Shown piece by piece: positions 44,875 through 53,528 of a stretch of 64,000 nt of DNA. Within the stretch, counting starts at the first letter, position 1. Each line of letters begins with the position of its first letter. The stretch is from Haloterrigena turkmenica DSM 5511 (GTDB taxonomy: Archaea; Halobacteriota; Halobacteria; Halobacteriales; Natrialbaceae), in the NCBI RefSeq assembly GCF_000025325.1, contig NC_013743.1:2356001-2420000 (forward strand), read 5' to 3'. The translations under genes and the position numbers were made by a program. The notes under the pieces are model-generated. The model searched no databases. It was given only the letters and a program-made list of their open reading frames with translations, and was not told the origin of the DNA.

Positions 44875-45450
44875 TCAGCTCTCTCCGTTCTCGCCCGCTC
44901 GAGCGGCCGCGCTCGTGTCCGCGTCGGCCGAGACCGCCGCGTCGCGATCCGTCGGCGCCGTCGAGCGAACGACGACCGTCTCGGCTGCGTGGTCGCCGAG
45001 GCGGCGTCCGTCGGTCAGGAGGGCCGACACGGCGCCGATCACGAGCGGCGGCACGCCGAGGAGATCGACGTAGCGCAGGAGGTTCCGCAGGGCGCTAGCG
45101 TGGTACGTACACGGCCGACCGTCCGCCATGACGACCAGCAGGTCGCGGTTGACCTTCCCCGGCGTCCGGCCGTAACGCCACTCGAGGACGAAGGAGTAGG
45201 TGGCGTAAATCGGCAACAGCGCGAGCAGCGAGAGGACGACGACGTAGCCGCCCAGTTCCTCATAGGGCTCGCTGAACGCGAGACTCAGCGCGTAGATCAG
45301 TGGGAACTCGATCAGGACGTAGCAGACGAACAGGTCGATCGCCGCCGCGGCGCCGCGGGCGAACAAGACGTCGCGGTCGTCCGCGGACTCCAGTACCGGC
45401 GCCGGTTGCCGCTCCGTGGGCAGGAACCCGTCTAACTTCCAGTCGATCAC
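44875..45450 (-). CDS. RDD family membrane protein
   Basis: A 191-residue protein. After a short N-terminus (VIDWKLDGFLPTERQPAPVLESADDRDVLFARGAAAAIDLF) come three spans; the RDD core has the R-G-x-A-x-x-x-D pattern in FARGAAAAIDL, then FVLEWRYGRTPGKV and RNLLRYVDLLGVPPLV with the usual charged residues. The family is poorly understood and includes some sodium or lipid-linked functions. A GTG at 45450 gives the family length; a longer frame from 45522 is possible. Confidence 0.82.
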   Translation of the reverse strand: MIDWKLDGFLPTERQPAPVLESADDRDVLFARGAAAAIDLFVCYVLIEFPLIYALSLAFSEPYEELGGYVVVLSLLALLPIYATYSFVLEWRYGRTPGKVNRDLLVVMADGRPCTYHASALRNLLRYVDLLGVPPLVIGAVSALLTDGRRLGDHAAETVVVRSTAPTDRDAAVSADADTSAAARAGENGES

Positions 45451-45540
45451 GTTTCCCTCGCCCCGCTGTTCATGACGGATGCATTCGTCAGCGCGCACAA
45501 AATACCTGCCGTCAATCGACACCGGGGGCGGCGGCTGCGG

Positions 45541-45822
45541 TCACTCCATCGAGACGTCCGAACGGAGCGTCGCGAGAAAGTAGATCAGCATGAGAAGGGT
45601 GATCCCGCCGAACACTTGCGAGTCGATCGACAGGTAGCCGTCGATCCGATACAGCAGGACGCTGGTGACCGCCAGCACGACGATGGCGCCGGCGGTCCGC
45701 CACCGCTCCCAGACCTTCTCTACGGTCACCGCAGCCGTTGACTTCTCCACCGCGTCCGACGCCTCGCGGATGTTTTCGAGACCGCCGCTCTGCGAATTCC
45801 GTCGCGTCGTATCTCCGCTCAT
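45541..45822 (-). CDS. Small two-span membrane protein
   Basis: A 93-residue protein with a charged N-terminus (MSGDTTRRNSQSGGLENIREASDAVEKSTAAVTVEKVWERWR) and two membrane spans near the C-terminus (AGAIVVLAVTSVLLYRI and FGGITLLMLIYFLATL). Charged residues flank the helices in a normal topology. No known domain. It lies 91 bases upstream of the RDD gene on the same strand and might be cotranscribed with it. Confidence 0.62.
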   Translation of the reverse strand: MSGDTTRRNSQSGGLENIREASDAVEKSTAAVTVEKVWERWRTAGAIVVLAVTSVLLYRIDGYLSIDSQVFGGITLLMLIYFLATLRSDVSME

Positions 45823-46158
45823 ATACACCGGTATTCCGGTCTGAGCGTAAATAGCTATGGGTATTGATGACATTGATCAGGCGCCGGTCGCTGCACCCGA
45901 TCGTCGTTGTCGTCATCATCATCATTGTCGGCCTCTCGGGACCCTCGAGGTCGACGGCGAGGACGACCACTTCGGCCCCTTCCCGCGCGAGGACGCGACA
46001 GTCTTCGCTTCCGATCCGTCCGGATACCGCGGTCCGACCCGGTCCTCACCGACTGAGTGGTTCATGCGACCATCCACCGTGGTAAATATCCGCAACCTAT
46101 TTGGAAGGGGTCGGAAAAACGAGGGGTATGAACGGACGAACCCGACAGAGGGAGCGCC
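45823..46158. other. Divergent intergenic region, no gene seen
   Basis: The 336 bases between the small membrane protein and the thiolase-like gene hold promoters for both directions. A plus-strand frame runs through it but gives low-complexity sequence (RCRHHHHC) and no family pattern. TATA-like GGTAAATATCC near 46080-46090 may serve the thiolase-like gene. Confidence 0.45.
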
Positions 46159-47307
46159 GTGGCTGAGCCGATCGTCGCCGGCGTCGCCGAGAGCGACCTC
46201 GGAGCGACGCCCGATCGAAACTGGCTCGACAACGCCGGGATCGCGACCGTCCGCGCCCTCGAGGACGGCGGGCTGACCCTCGCGGACGTCGACGGCGTCG
46301 CGGTCGCCGGCGGAGACGACTACATGCCCGCGCTGGTGCTCGCGGAGTATCTCGACCTCGAGAAGCCGTCGCTGCTCGAGGGTACCGAGATCGGCGGCTC
46401 GTCGTTCGAGAACTTCTGCGGCCACGTCGGCGACGCCATGGCCCGCGGCCGGGCCGACGTCGTCGTAATCGCCTACGGCTCGACGCGCAAGACCGGCCCG
46501 GGACGGGACCGGTCGCTCGAGGTGACCCACCCCGTCGACGGCTTCGTGCGGCCGACCGGGCTCTTCCGCCCGCCCGGCGCCTACGCGATGGCCGCACGTC
46601 GGCACATGCACGAGTACGGAACGACGGAGGCGCAACTCGCCGAGATCGCCGTCGCGACCCGCGAGTGGGCCGCGATGAACCCCAAGGCCGCACATCGGGA
46701 TCCCATCACCGTCGAGGACGTCCTCGAGTCCCGGCGGATCGCCGAGCCGTTTAATCTGCTGGACTGCTGTCTGGTCTCGGACGGCGGTGGGGCGGTCGTG
46801 CTGGTGTCGGAGGCGAAAGCCCGTGAGCTCGGAGTGCCCGAAATCGCGGTGGCGGGGATCGCCTCGACGAGCACCCACCGACAGGACATCAGCGAGATGC
46901 CCGACATGACGACGACCGGCGCCGCCGTGACCGGGCCGAAGGCGTTCGACGAGGCCGGGATCACCCACGACGACGTCGACGTCGCCCAGCTCTACGACTC
47001 CTTTACCTACACCGCGCTGGTGACGCTCGAGGACCTCGGCTTCTGCGAGAAGGGCGAGGGCGGCGCGTTCGTCGAGGGCGGAACGACCGCGCCCGGCGGC
47101 GAGTTGCCGATGAACACGCAGGGCGGCGGGCTCTCGTACTGCCACCCCGGCCACTTCGGCGTGTTCGTGTTGATCGAGGCGACGCGGCAGTTACGCGGCG
47201 ATTATACTGGTGACCGGCAGGTGGATGGCGCTGAAGTTGCCGTTGCGCACGGAACCGGCGGTGTGCTGTCCTCGAGTAGCACCGTGGTCTTGCGGAGGGA
47301 AGCATGA
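46159..47307 (+). CDS. Thiolase-like protein, Ser-type (Ltp family)
   Basis: A 382-residue thiolase-fold protein starting with GTG (MAEPIVAGVAESDLGATP). At the position of the thiolase nucleophile cysteine the sequence reads TEIGGSSFENFC, with Ser, as in lipid-transfer-type thiolases and retro-aldolases rather than acetyltransferases. The C-terminal part has NTQGGGLSYCHPGHFGVF with His and Cys, and a late glycine-rich strand. It is translationally coupled (ATGA) to a DUF35 zinc/OB-fold protein, the typical partner of this class. A non-thiolytic C-C bond step on an acyl-CoA is expected; the substrate is unknown. Confidence 0.87.
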   Translation: MAEPIVAGVAESDLGATPDRNWLDNAGIATVRALEDGGLTLADVDGVAVAGGDDYMPALVLAEYLDLEKPSLLEGTEIGGSSFENFCGHVGDAMARGRADVVVIAYGSTRKTGPGRDRSLEVTHPVDGFVRPTGLFRPPGAYAMAARRHMHEYGTTEAQLAEIAVATREWAAMNPKAAHRDPITVEDVLESRRIAEPFNLLDCCLVSDGGGAVVLVSEAKARELGVPEIAVAGIASTSTHRQDISEMPDMTTTGAAVTGPKAFDEAGITHDDVDVAQLYDSFTYTALVTLEDLGFCEKGEGGAFVEGGTTAPGGELPMNTQGGGLSYCHPGHFGVFVLIEATRQLRGDYTGDRQVDGAEVAVAHGTGGVLSSSSTVVLRREA

Positions 47308-47753
47308 CTGCCGACGAGTCGGCACCGACCGCGTCCGTCGAGGATCGCCGCGAGGAGTGGGCGGGACCGGTTCCGGTCCCGACCGGCGCGAACACGGAGT
47401 TCTGGGCAGCGACCCTCGAGGGCGAGTTGCGCTACCAGCACTGCGACGAGTGCGGGACCGCGCAGTTGTACCCGCGGGCGGTCTGTACCGGCTGTAGTGC
47501 CGTCGATCCGCCGTTCGAGCCGAGCGAGGGCCGCGGGACGGTCTATTCCTATACGGTGTGTCACGTGCCGGGCGAGCCCGGGTTCGGAGACCGGACGCCG
47601 TACGTCGTCGCCGCGGTCGACCTCGCGGAGGGACCGCGGCTGCTCGCGCTCGTGGACTGTGAACCCGAAGCGATCGAGATCGGCGATCCGCTCGAGGTCC
47701 GGTTCTGGCAGGTCTCGGACGAGGCCGCGCTGCCCGTATTCGTTCCCGAGTGA
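47304..47753 (+). CDS. OB-fold/zinc-ribbon protein (DUF35), partner of the thiolase-like protein
   Basis: A 149-residue protein. A zinc ribbon CDECGTAQLYPRAVCTGC (about residues 49-66) precedes an OB fold (SEGRGTVYSYTVCHVPGEPG). This arrangement is the DUF35 partner that forms a complex with thiolase-like or hydratase-like proteins and binds acyl-CoA. Its ATG overlaps the end of the thiolase-like gene by four bases. Together they make a two-subunit enzyme unit. Confidence 0.9.
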   Translation: MTADESAPTASVEDRREEWAGPVPVPTGANTEFWAATLEGELRYQHCDECGTAQLYPRAVCTGCSAVDPPFEPSEGRGTVYSYTVCHVPGEPGFGDRTPYVVAAVDLAEGPRLLALVDCEPEAIEIGDPLEVRFWQVSDEAALPVFVPE

Positions 47754-47835
47754 GGGACGTCGGTTCGGTCGGATTCTCGATTTTCCGTGATTCGCGAGGG
47801 CTCGAGCGAACGACTCGCACTGGCGACGGGGATTT

Positions 47836-48023
47836 CCACACCCTCCCCATTCGATTTCTGCTCGCGGGCCGATGCCAGCTTGCACGGTTCGCGGAACCGC
47901 CGGTTCCGCGCTACCGTTCGCTCCCGTCGGTCGCTCACTCATCCCTCGCACGTCGTCGACCTCCCCTCGCATCGCCCGGGAACGTCACCAGCGCGCGCCG
48001 CTGCTATGGACGTCTCGGTGAGC
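47836..48023. repeat. Diverged dispersed repeat, copy A, with hairpin
   Basis: This interval lies between two convergent genes (stops 47753 and 48061). It contains CCCTCCCC, CTCATCCCT and GCGCGCC in the same order as the interval at 57331-57472, and a hairpin CGCGGAACC-GCC-GGTTCCGCG at 47890-47910 (9-bp stem, 3-nt loop). The hairpin may end transcription from both sides. No gene is found in 47754-48060. Confidence 0.5.
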
Positions 48024-48060
48024 AGTCCCACACGAAAGACGGACCGAATCGAGACCGCGC

Positions 48061-49092
48061 TCAGTCGTCGCCCAGCGCCGCCGTCGCCGACCCCGTCAGC
48101 AGCGTCTCGCCGCGCTGGTTAGTCGCCTCGAGCTCGATCTCGACAACGCCGTCGTCGGCCCGTCGGTCGACGATCTCACCGGTCGCGACGATCGCGTCGC
48201 CGGGGAAGATCCGCGACTGAAAGCGCACGCCGAACGAGGCGACCGACTCGAGATCGAACCAGCCGGTGACGACCCGCGAGGCGACGCCGGCCGTGAACAT
48301 CCCCTGCCCGAAGACGCTCTCGTTGCCCGCCGAGCGGGCGTAGGGCTCGTCGTAGTGGATCGGGTTGAAGTCGCCGCTCGCGCCGGCGTACTTGACGAAG
48401 TGCTTGCGCTCGAGGTCCTCGACGACGACCGTCGGGCCGGTATCGCCGACGGTGACCGCGTCGATCGAATCGACCGCATCGACGCTTTCGGCGGCGGGTA
48501 CCTGCCCGCCGTTGGCCGCCGCTTCCGGGTCGCTCGCCAGGTCCGCGTCGTCGGCATCCGAGCCGTCGGCCTCGTCGCCGCTCTCCGAACCGTCCTGCAC
48601 GGCGCCCGAGGTCTCGATGGCGGTCGCGCGATCGGTGAGCGCGAGGTCGCCGCTCTCGTCGCGGTACTCGGTCTCGTAGACGGCGAAGGTCATCGTCCCG
48701 GCGCGGCCGCCGTCGCGCTGGTAGACGTCGACCAGCGTCGTCTCTCCCGTCAGGACGTCGCCGACCGTCAGCGGGCGCTCGTACTCGTAGTGCTGCTCGC
48801 CGTGGAGGACGTACTCGGGCCGGAAGCCCAGATCGAAGCCGTACCCCTCGAGGTCCTCGGGGCGATACCGCGGGAACCGACTGACGCGGGCGTACGTCGG
48901 CGGCGCGGGGACGTCCTCGTACCCGCGTTCGCGCGCGATGTCCGCGTCGCGGAACAGCGGATCCGTCTCCGTGATCGCCCGCGCGAACTCCTCGACTTTC
49001 CCGCGTTCGATCCGGAACTCCTCGGCGGTGACCGTCGAGTCGCCAACCATCGCCTCGAGTTCGTCCATCGACTTAGTCGGCACGCCGACCAC
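48061..49092 (-). CDS. Double hot-dog MaoC-family enoyl-CoA hydratase-like protein
   Basis: A 343-residue protein with two hot-dog halves. The first (about 1-150, AMVGDSTVTAEEFRIERGKVEEFARAITETDPLFRD) matches the FAS1-type dehydratase N-domain. An acidic linker (about 150-200) separates it from the second half, which has SGDFNPIHYDEPYARSAGNESVFGQGMFTAG, the D-x-x-x-x-H hydratase motif. It is expected to hydrate enoyl-CoA, giving the (R) isomer. A GTG at 49092 is the longest start; ATG at 49068 (MDELEAMVG) is a good alternative. Confidence 0.88.
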   Translation of the reverse strand: MVGVPTKSMDELEAMVGDSTVTAEEFRIERGKVEEFARAITETDPLFRDADIARERGYEDVPAPPTYARVSRFPRYRPEDLEGYGFDLGFRPEYVLHGEQHYEYERPLTVGDVLTGETTLVDVYQRDGGRAGTMTFAVYETEYRDESGDLALTDRATAIETSGAVQDGSESGDEADGSDADDADLASDPEAAANGGQVPAAESVDAVDSIDAVTVGDTGPTVVVEDLERKHFVKYAGASGDFNPIHYDEPYARSAGNESVFGQGMFTAGVASRVVTGWFDLESVASFGVRFQSRIFPGDAIVATGEIVDRRADDGVVEIELEATNQRGETLLTGSATAALGDD

Positions 49093-49426
49093 CTCGTGCG
49101 TCGGAGCGTCGCCGTCCGTTTCGTCCGCGTCGATCCGCCGGCCACGACCGGGGCGTCGGCCCGATCCGGGTTCGCGTCATTGCCACGAGAGTTTTGCGAC
49201 GAGTTCTATAAGCGTATTCCTCACGGTCGATCGAGAGGTACCGACGGCGTCGCCGTCGCCGTCGAGGCCACGACGCCCGAGGCACCACCGAGCCGACGAC
49301 GCTCGAGCCGAGGGCGTTCGAGAGGCAGCGTTCGACCGACGATCTCGAGCCCGCCGCCGGCGAGCGCGCGCCGGAGCGAACGGACGAACCACTTAACAGA
49401 TCGGTCGTTGAACCTCGCTACGTAGT

Positions 49427-49498
49427 ATGTCAGCGAACACCACGGCGGCGACGGTAGCGGCGGTACTGACTCGAGCGGTCGGAAGGCGGTCGCGATGA
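49427..49498 (+). CDS. Possible 23-codon leader ORF of the SDR gene
   Basis: An ATG at 49427 opens a frame of 23 codons, MSANTTAATVAAVLTRAVGR then RSR, whose TGA overlaps the ATG of the next gene (ATGA at 49495-49498). TTAA at about 49393-49396 could be its TATA element. The peptide is Ala/Thr-rich with a basic end and no family. Either a coupled leader or chance. Confidence 0.3.
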   Translation: MSANTTAATVAAVLTRAVGRRSR

Positions 49499-50265
49499 CG
49501 ACGGCCCAGTTCAGCCTCGAGGGACAGACGGCCGTCGTCACCGGCTCCTCGAGCGGTATCGGGAAGGCGATGGTCGAGCGGTTCGCCGACGACGGCGCGA
49601 ACGTCGTCGTCACCTCGCGGGAGCTGGAGAACGTCGAACCCGTCGCCGAGGCGATCAACGAGAGCGAGGCCGACGGGCAGGCGCTGGCCGTCGAGTGCGA
49701 CGTGACTGACCGCGAGGCGGTCGACGAACTGATCGCGCGGACCGTCGACGTCTTCGGCGGGCTCGATACCCTCGTCAACAACGCCGGGGCGAGCTTTCAG
49801 GCGCCGCCGGCGGAGATCAGCGAGAACGGCTGGAAGACCATCGTCGACATCAACCTCCACGGCACGTTCCACTGCTCGCAGGCGGCGGGCGCGTACATGC
49901 GTGAGCACGACGGCGGGAAGATCATCAACGTCGCGAGCGTCGCCGGACAGCGCGGCTCGCGCCAGATGAGCCACTACGGTGCCGCGAAGGCCGGTGTGAT
50001 CAACTTCACCAAATCGGTCGCCGCCGACTGGGCCGAGGACGACGTCTGGGTCAACTGTATCGCGCCCGGACTCGTCGCAACGGAGGGCGTTAAGTCCCAG
50101 ATGGGCGTCGACGACGACGCCGACGCCATCGACCGGACGACGGCCGACCGGACGATCGGCACCCCCGAGGAGGTTGCCGACCTCGCGCAGTTCCTCGCGA
50201 GTCCGGCCTCGTCGTACATCGTCGGCGAGACGATCACGATCACGGGGACGCCCCGACTGGAGTAG
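49495..50265 (+). CDS. Short-chain dehydrogenase/reductase
   Basis: A 256-residue SDR. The cofactor motif is VVTGSSSGIGKAMVERF, NNAGASFQAPP holds the NAG motif, the Ser is in NVASVAGQRGS, and the catalytic YxxxK is in SHYGAAKAGVINFTKSVAADWA. It resembles FabG-like and 3-oxoacyl reductases. NADH or NADPH preference is not decided. It sits between the MaoC gene and the acyl-CoA synthetase gene in the acyl-CoA island and may reduce or oxidise a 3-hydroxyacyl intermediate. Confidence 0.92.
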   Translation: MTTAQFSLEGQTAVVTGSSSGIGKAMVERFADDGANVVVTSRELENVEPVAEAINESEADGQALAVECDVTDREAVDELIARTVDVFGGLDTLVNNAGASFQAPPAEISENGWKTIVDINLHGTFHCSQAAGAYMREHDGGKIINVASVAGQRGSRQMSHYGAAKAGVINFTKSVAADWAEDDVWVNCIAPGLVATEGVKSQMGVDDDADAIDRTTADRTIGTPEEVADLAQFLASPASSYIVGETITITGTPRLE

Positions 50266-50299
50266 CGCCGTCTGAATCCGTTCCGTGTTACCAGTACCC

Positions 50300-50309
50300 A
50301 TATATTTTT
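50300..50309 (+). promoter_or_regulatory. TATA box of the acyl-CoA synthetase gene
   Basis: ATATATTTTT starts 37 bases before the ATG at 50337, so it drives a leaderless or near-leaderless transcript. Confidence 0.5.
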
Positions 50310-50336
50310 CAGGGAGATCGTCAAAGTACGCCCCAT

Positions 50337-52004
50337 ATGGACCGCGAGCTCGTCCCGGCGGAGTCGCTGCTGTCGCCGCCGTACGACGGCAACGTCGCCA
50401 ATCTCCTCGAGCGGACGCTCACGGAGTACCCCGACGAGACGGCGATCGAACACGACGGCGAGGCTGTCACCTACCGCGAACTGGACGCGACGATCGACCG
50501 CTACGAGCGCGGGCTCCGCGCCGCCGGCCTCGAGACCGGCGACCGGGCCTGCGTCTACGTGCCCAACGGCATCGACTTCTGTGCGGTGATCTGGGCCTGC
50601 TGTCGGGCCGGGATCATCGCCAGCCCGCTGAACCCGGCCTATCGGCGCCGCGAGATCGAGTATCAGGTCGACCACGCCGCCGCGGCGGCGATCGTCGTCG
50701 CCGGGGACCCCGTCGACCACGTCGTCGACGCCGTCGCCGACCTCGAGGCCGAGATCCTCACGACTGCGCTGGCCGGCGACGTCGACGGCGAGTGCGACTC
50801 GCTCGCTGACCTCGGCGACGAACCCGTGGGCATCGTCGCCGGGGACGACAGTGGGGCAACGACCAGCGACGGCGACGGCGGTGCCGCGACGACCGCCGAC
50901 AGTCGTTCGGTCGAGATCGTCGATCGGTCGGACGACGACGTGCTGCTCCAGCCGTACACCTCGGGGACGACCGGCGACCCGAAGGGCGTCCTACTGACCC
51001 ATCGGAACTTCCGCGTCCAGATCGCCACCAGCGTCTCGGGGTACAGCGCCAGCCCCGTTCAGGGCGACGCACTGATCATCCTCCCGATGTACCACATCAC
51101 GGGGCTGCTCCAGATGATGGCCGCGCTGTGTGCCGGCCGGACGCTCCACCTCGTGCGGCCCGACCGGTGGGACCCCGAGCGCGTCCTCGAGTTGCTCGAC
51201 GAATACGACGTCCCGTCGTTCGTCGGGGTCGCGACGATGTTCAACGACCTGCTCAAGGCATACGATCCCGAGGCGTACGACCTCGAGTCGCTCCAGAAAG
51301 CGGGACAGGGCGGTGATAAACTCCCCGAGCCCGTGCAACGGGAGTTCGAGGAGACGTTCGACGCGCCGCTCTTGGAGGGGTACGGCCTCACGGAGACGAC
51401 CGCGACGACGCACACGCTCCGCCGGTCGACGCTCGGGATCCGCGCCGGCAGCATCGGGCAACCGCTCGGCCACACGCGCTCGAAGATCGTCGACGAGAAC
51501 GGCGAGGAGGTCGACGTCGGTGAAGAGGGCGAGATCCTCGTCGATGGCCCACAGGTGATGAACGGTTACTATAAGAACCCCGAGGCGAACGAGGAGGTCT
51601 TTACGGAAGATGGCTTCTTCCGGACCGGCGACATCGGCTCCCGCGACGAGGACAACTACTACTACGTCAAGGGCCGCGAGAAGGAGATGATCCTGACGGC
51701 GGGATACAACGTCTATCCCCGAGAGATCGAGGAAACGCTGTACGATCACCCGGGCGTGCTCGAGGCGGCGGTCTTCGGCGTTCCCGACGACCGACGGGGC
51801 GAGACGGTCGCGGCCGCCGTCGTCACGGGCGACGGCGCGGACCTCGACGAGGACGAGATCGAGGAGTACGTCCTCGGGGAACTCGCGCCGTACAAACACC
51901 CGCGGTACGTCGAGATCCGCGAGGAACTCCCCAAGACGGGCAGCGGCAAGGTGCGGAAGACCGTCCTCCGCGAGGAGTTCCGGGAGGCATACGTGAGCGG
52001 ATGA
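50337..52004 (+). CDS. Acyl-CoA synthetase (AMP-forming, class I adenylate-forming)
   Basis: A 555-residue ligase that activates a carboxylic acid to its CoA thioester. The P-loop is LLQPYTSGTTGDPKGVLLTH, the adenylate motif GYGLTETTATTH, the aspartate-containing FFRTGDIGSRDE, and the C-terminal lysine LPKTGSGKVRKTVLREEF. An acidic low-complexity insert (GDDSGATTSDGDGG) near residue 165 is typical of haloarchaeal members. The substrate is unknown. It follows the SDR gene by about 70 bases with its own TATA box. Confidence 0.94.
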   Translation: MDRELVPAESLLSPPYDGNVANLLERTLTEYPDETAIEHDGEAVTYRELDATIDRYERGLRAAGLETGDRACVYVPNGIDFCAVIWACCRAGIIASPLNPAYRRREIEYQVDHAAAAAIVVAGDPVDHVVDAVADLEAEILTTALAGDVDGECDSLADLGDEPVGIVAGDDSGATTSDGDGGAATTADSRSVEIVDRSDDDVLLQPYTSGTTGDPKGVLLTHRNFRVQIATSVSGYSASPVQGDALIILPMYHITGLLQMMAALCAGRTLHLVRPDRWDPERVLELLDEYDVPSFVGVATMFNDLLKAYDPEAYDLESLQKAGQGGDKLPEPVQREFEETFDAPLLEGYGLTETTATTHTLRRSTLGIRAGSIGQPLGHTRSKIVDENGEEVDVGEEGEILVDGPQVMNGYYKNPEANEEVFTEDGFFRTGDIGSRDEDNYYYVKGREKEMILTAGYNVYPREIEETLYDHPGVLEAAVFGVPDDRRGETVAAAVVTGDGADLDEDEIEEYVLGELAPYKHPRYVEIREELPKTGSGKVRKTVLREEFREAYVSG

Positions 52005-52168
52005 CTCGATAGCCTCAGCCGGACGGACCCGGAGCGTCGAGCGACTCGGCGCCCGAACGGCAGTTTGGGAGGACGGACGTACGGATCGATCTGATCCCGG
52101 GCGAACCCCCGCACAGCGACCGATCACAACGTTGAACACGGCATGACCGAAATCACACACCGACTTCG

Positions 52169-53473
52169 ATGACCGACGACGCGACGCCGGACGACACGTA
52201 CTCGACCGGCGAGATCAGGACCGTCGCCCTCGCGGTCATCGCCGGGATCTTCTTCGGCGGCGTGGCCACCGGCGTTGCCTTCCCGACGCTGCCGCTGCTC
52301 GACGAGCGGCTCGTGATCAGCACGGTGATGCTGAGCGTGATCCTCTCGGCCAACCGCATCGCGCGGCTATTCATGAACACGCCGGCCGGGACGGTCATCG
52401 ACCGCGTCGGCGCGCGAACGCCGATGATCCTCGGGCTCTTCACGCAGGCGCTCGCGCCGTTCGGCTACATCGCAGGCCTCCGGACGCCGCCGATCATCCT
52501 TGGGACGATTCCCGGGTTCGGCGAGGTGTCGCTCCCGGGCGTCGTCTTCGTCCTCGCGCGGACGTTCTGGGGGCTGGGAAGCGCGTTCGTGTTCATCGGT
52601 GCGTTCGCGACGATCACGTACGTGACGACCTCGGAGAACCGCGGCCGCTGGGTCGGCTACATGCGCGGCGGCCAGTCGCTGGGGTTCCCGACCGGTCTCA
52701 TCCTCGGCGGCCTGCTGACCGACGTCGCCTCGATGGAGATCGCCTTCTTCACGGCCGGGATCCTCGCCCTGATCGCCGGCACGGTCGCGACGTTCGTCCT
52801 CCCTGACGTCCACGCCGGTGCCGACACGAGATCGGCGAAGCTCGGCGAGGTGCCGGCCCTGCTGCGCGGACAGCCGACCGTGTTGCTGATCGGGTTCGGA
52901 AACTTCACCGTCCGCTTCCTCTGGGGCGGGATCATCCTCTCGACGCTCGCCCGCTTCGCGGACTTCCACGGCCTCGAGCTCGCCGTCCTCGAGGCCGCGG
53001 GCATCAGCGGCGTCGTGATGGGCGTCGGCGTGCTCACGATGGGCGGGACGACGGTCGGGACCGGCTGGATCTCCGATATGGTCAGCGACCGGACGCTGCT
53101 GACGGTGCCCGCGTTCCTGTCGATGGGGGCGGGTTTCCTCCTGATCGCGTACGTGCCGACGATCGAGTCGCTGTTCGGCGCGCTGGTGTTGATCGGCGCC
53201 GGCATGGGCGCGGCCGCCCCCGCGATGCTCGCGATCCTGGGCGACCTCACGCCTGGCGACGAGCTCGGACGGATGGGCGGCGTCTATCAGGTGTTGGGCG
53301 ACGTCGGCCTCAGTCTCGGCCCGCTGATCGCGCTCCCCGCCGTCGACAGCTGGTTCGGCTATCAGCTGACCTACGTCCTCTGTGCGGTGCTGGTCTGTAG
53401 CTGCCTGCTGATCGTCTCGCTGCCGCTCCTTCGGAACCCGGACGTCACGACGTCGACCGCGAAAGCGGACTGA
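52169..53473 (+). CDS. MFS transporter
   Basis: A 434-residue transporter with 12 predicted membrane spans. The first spans contain VIAGIFFGGVATGVAFPTLPLL, and the loop between spans 2 and 3 has FMNTPAGTVIDRVGARTPMILG, the D-R-x-G-x-R MFS signature. The charged middle loop is GADTRSAKLGEVPALLRGQ. The last residues are DVTTSTAKAD. The substrate is unknown; position next to the acyl-CoA synthetase suggests a carboxylate or aromatic acid, as inference. A palindrome ACAACGTTGA lies about 34 bases before the start. Confidence 0.92.
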   Translation: MTDDATPDDTYSTGEIRTVALAVIAGIFFGGVATGVAFPTLPLLDERLVISTVMLSVILSANRIARLFMNTPAGTVIDRVGARTPMILGLFTQALAPFGYIAGLRTPPIILGTIPGFGEVSLPGVVFVLARTFWGLGSAFVFIGAFATITYVTTSENRGRWVGYMRGGQSLGFPTGLILGGLLTDVASMEIAFFTAGILALIAGTVATFVLPDVHAGADTRSAKLGEVPALLRGQPTVLLIGFGNFTVRFLWGGIILSTLARFADFHGLELAVLEAAGISGVVMGVGVLTMGGTTVGTGWISDMVSDRTLLTVPAFLSMGAGFLLIAYVPTIESLFGALVLIGAGMGAAAPAMLAILGDLTPGDELGRMGGVYQVLGDVGLSLGPLIALPAVDSWFGYQLTYVLCAVLVCSCLLIVSLPLLRNPDVTTSTAKAD

Positions 53474-53528
53474 ACGGCGCTGTTTCGTTACGCGTGAAAA
53501 GCGAGGCGGTGCGATTTTGTGGTGCTCT

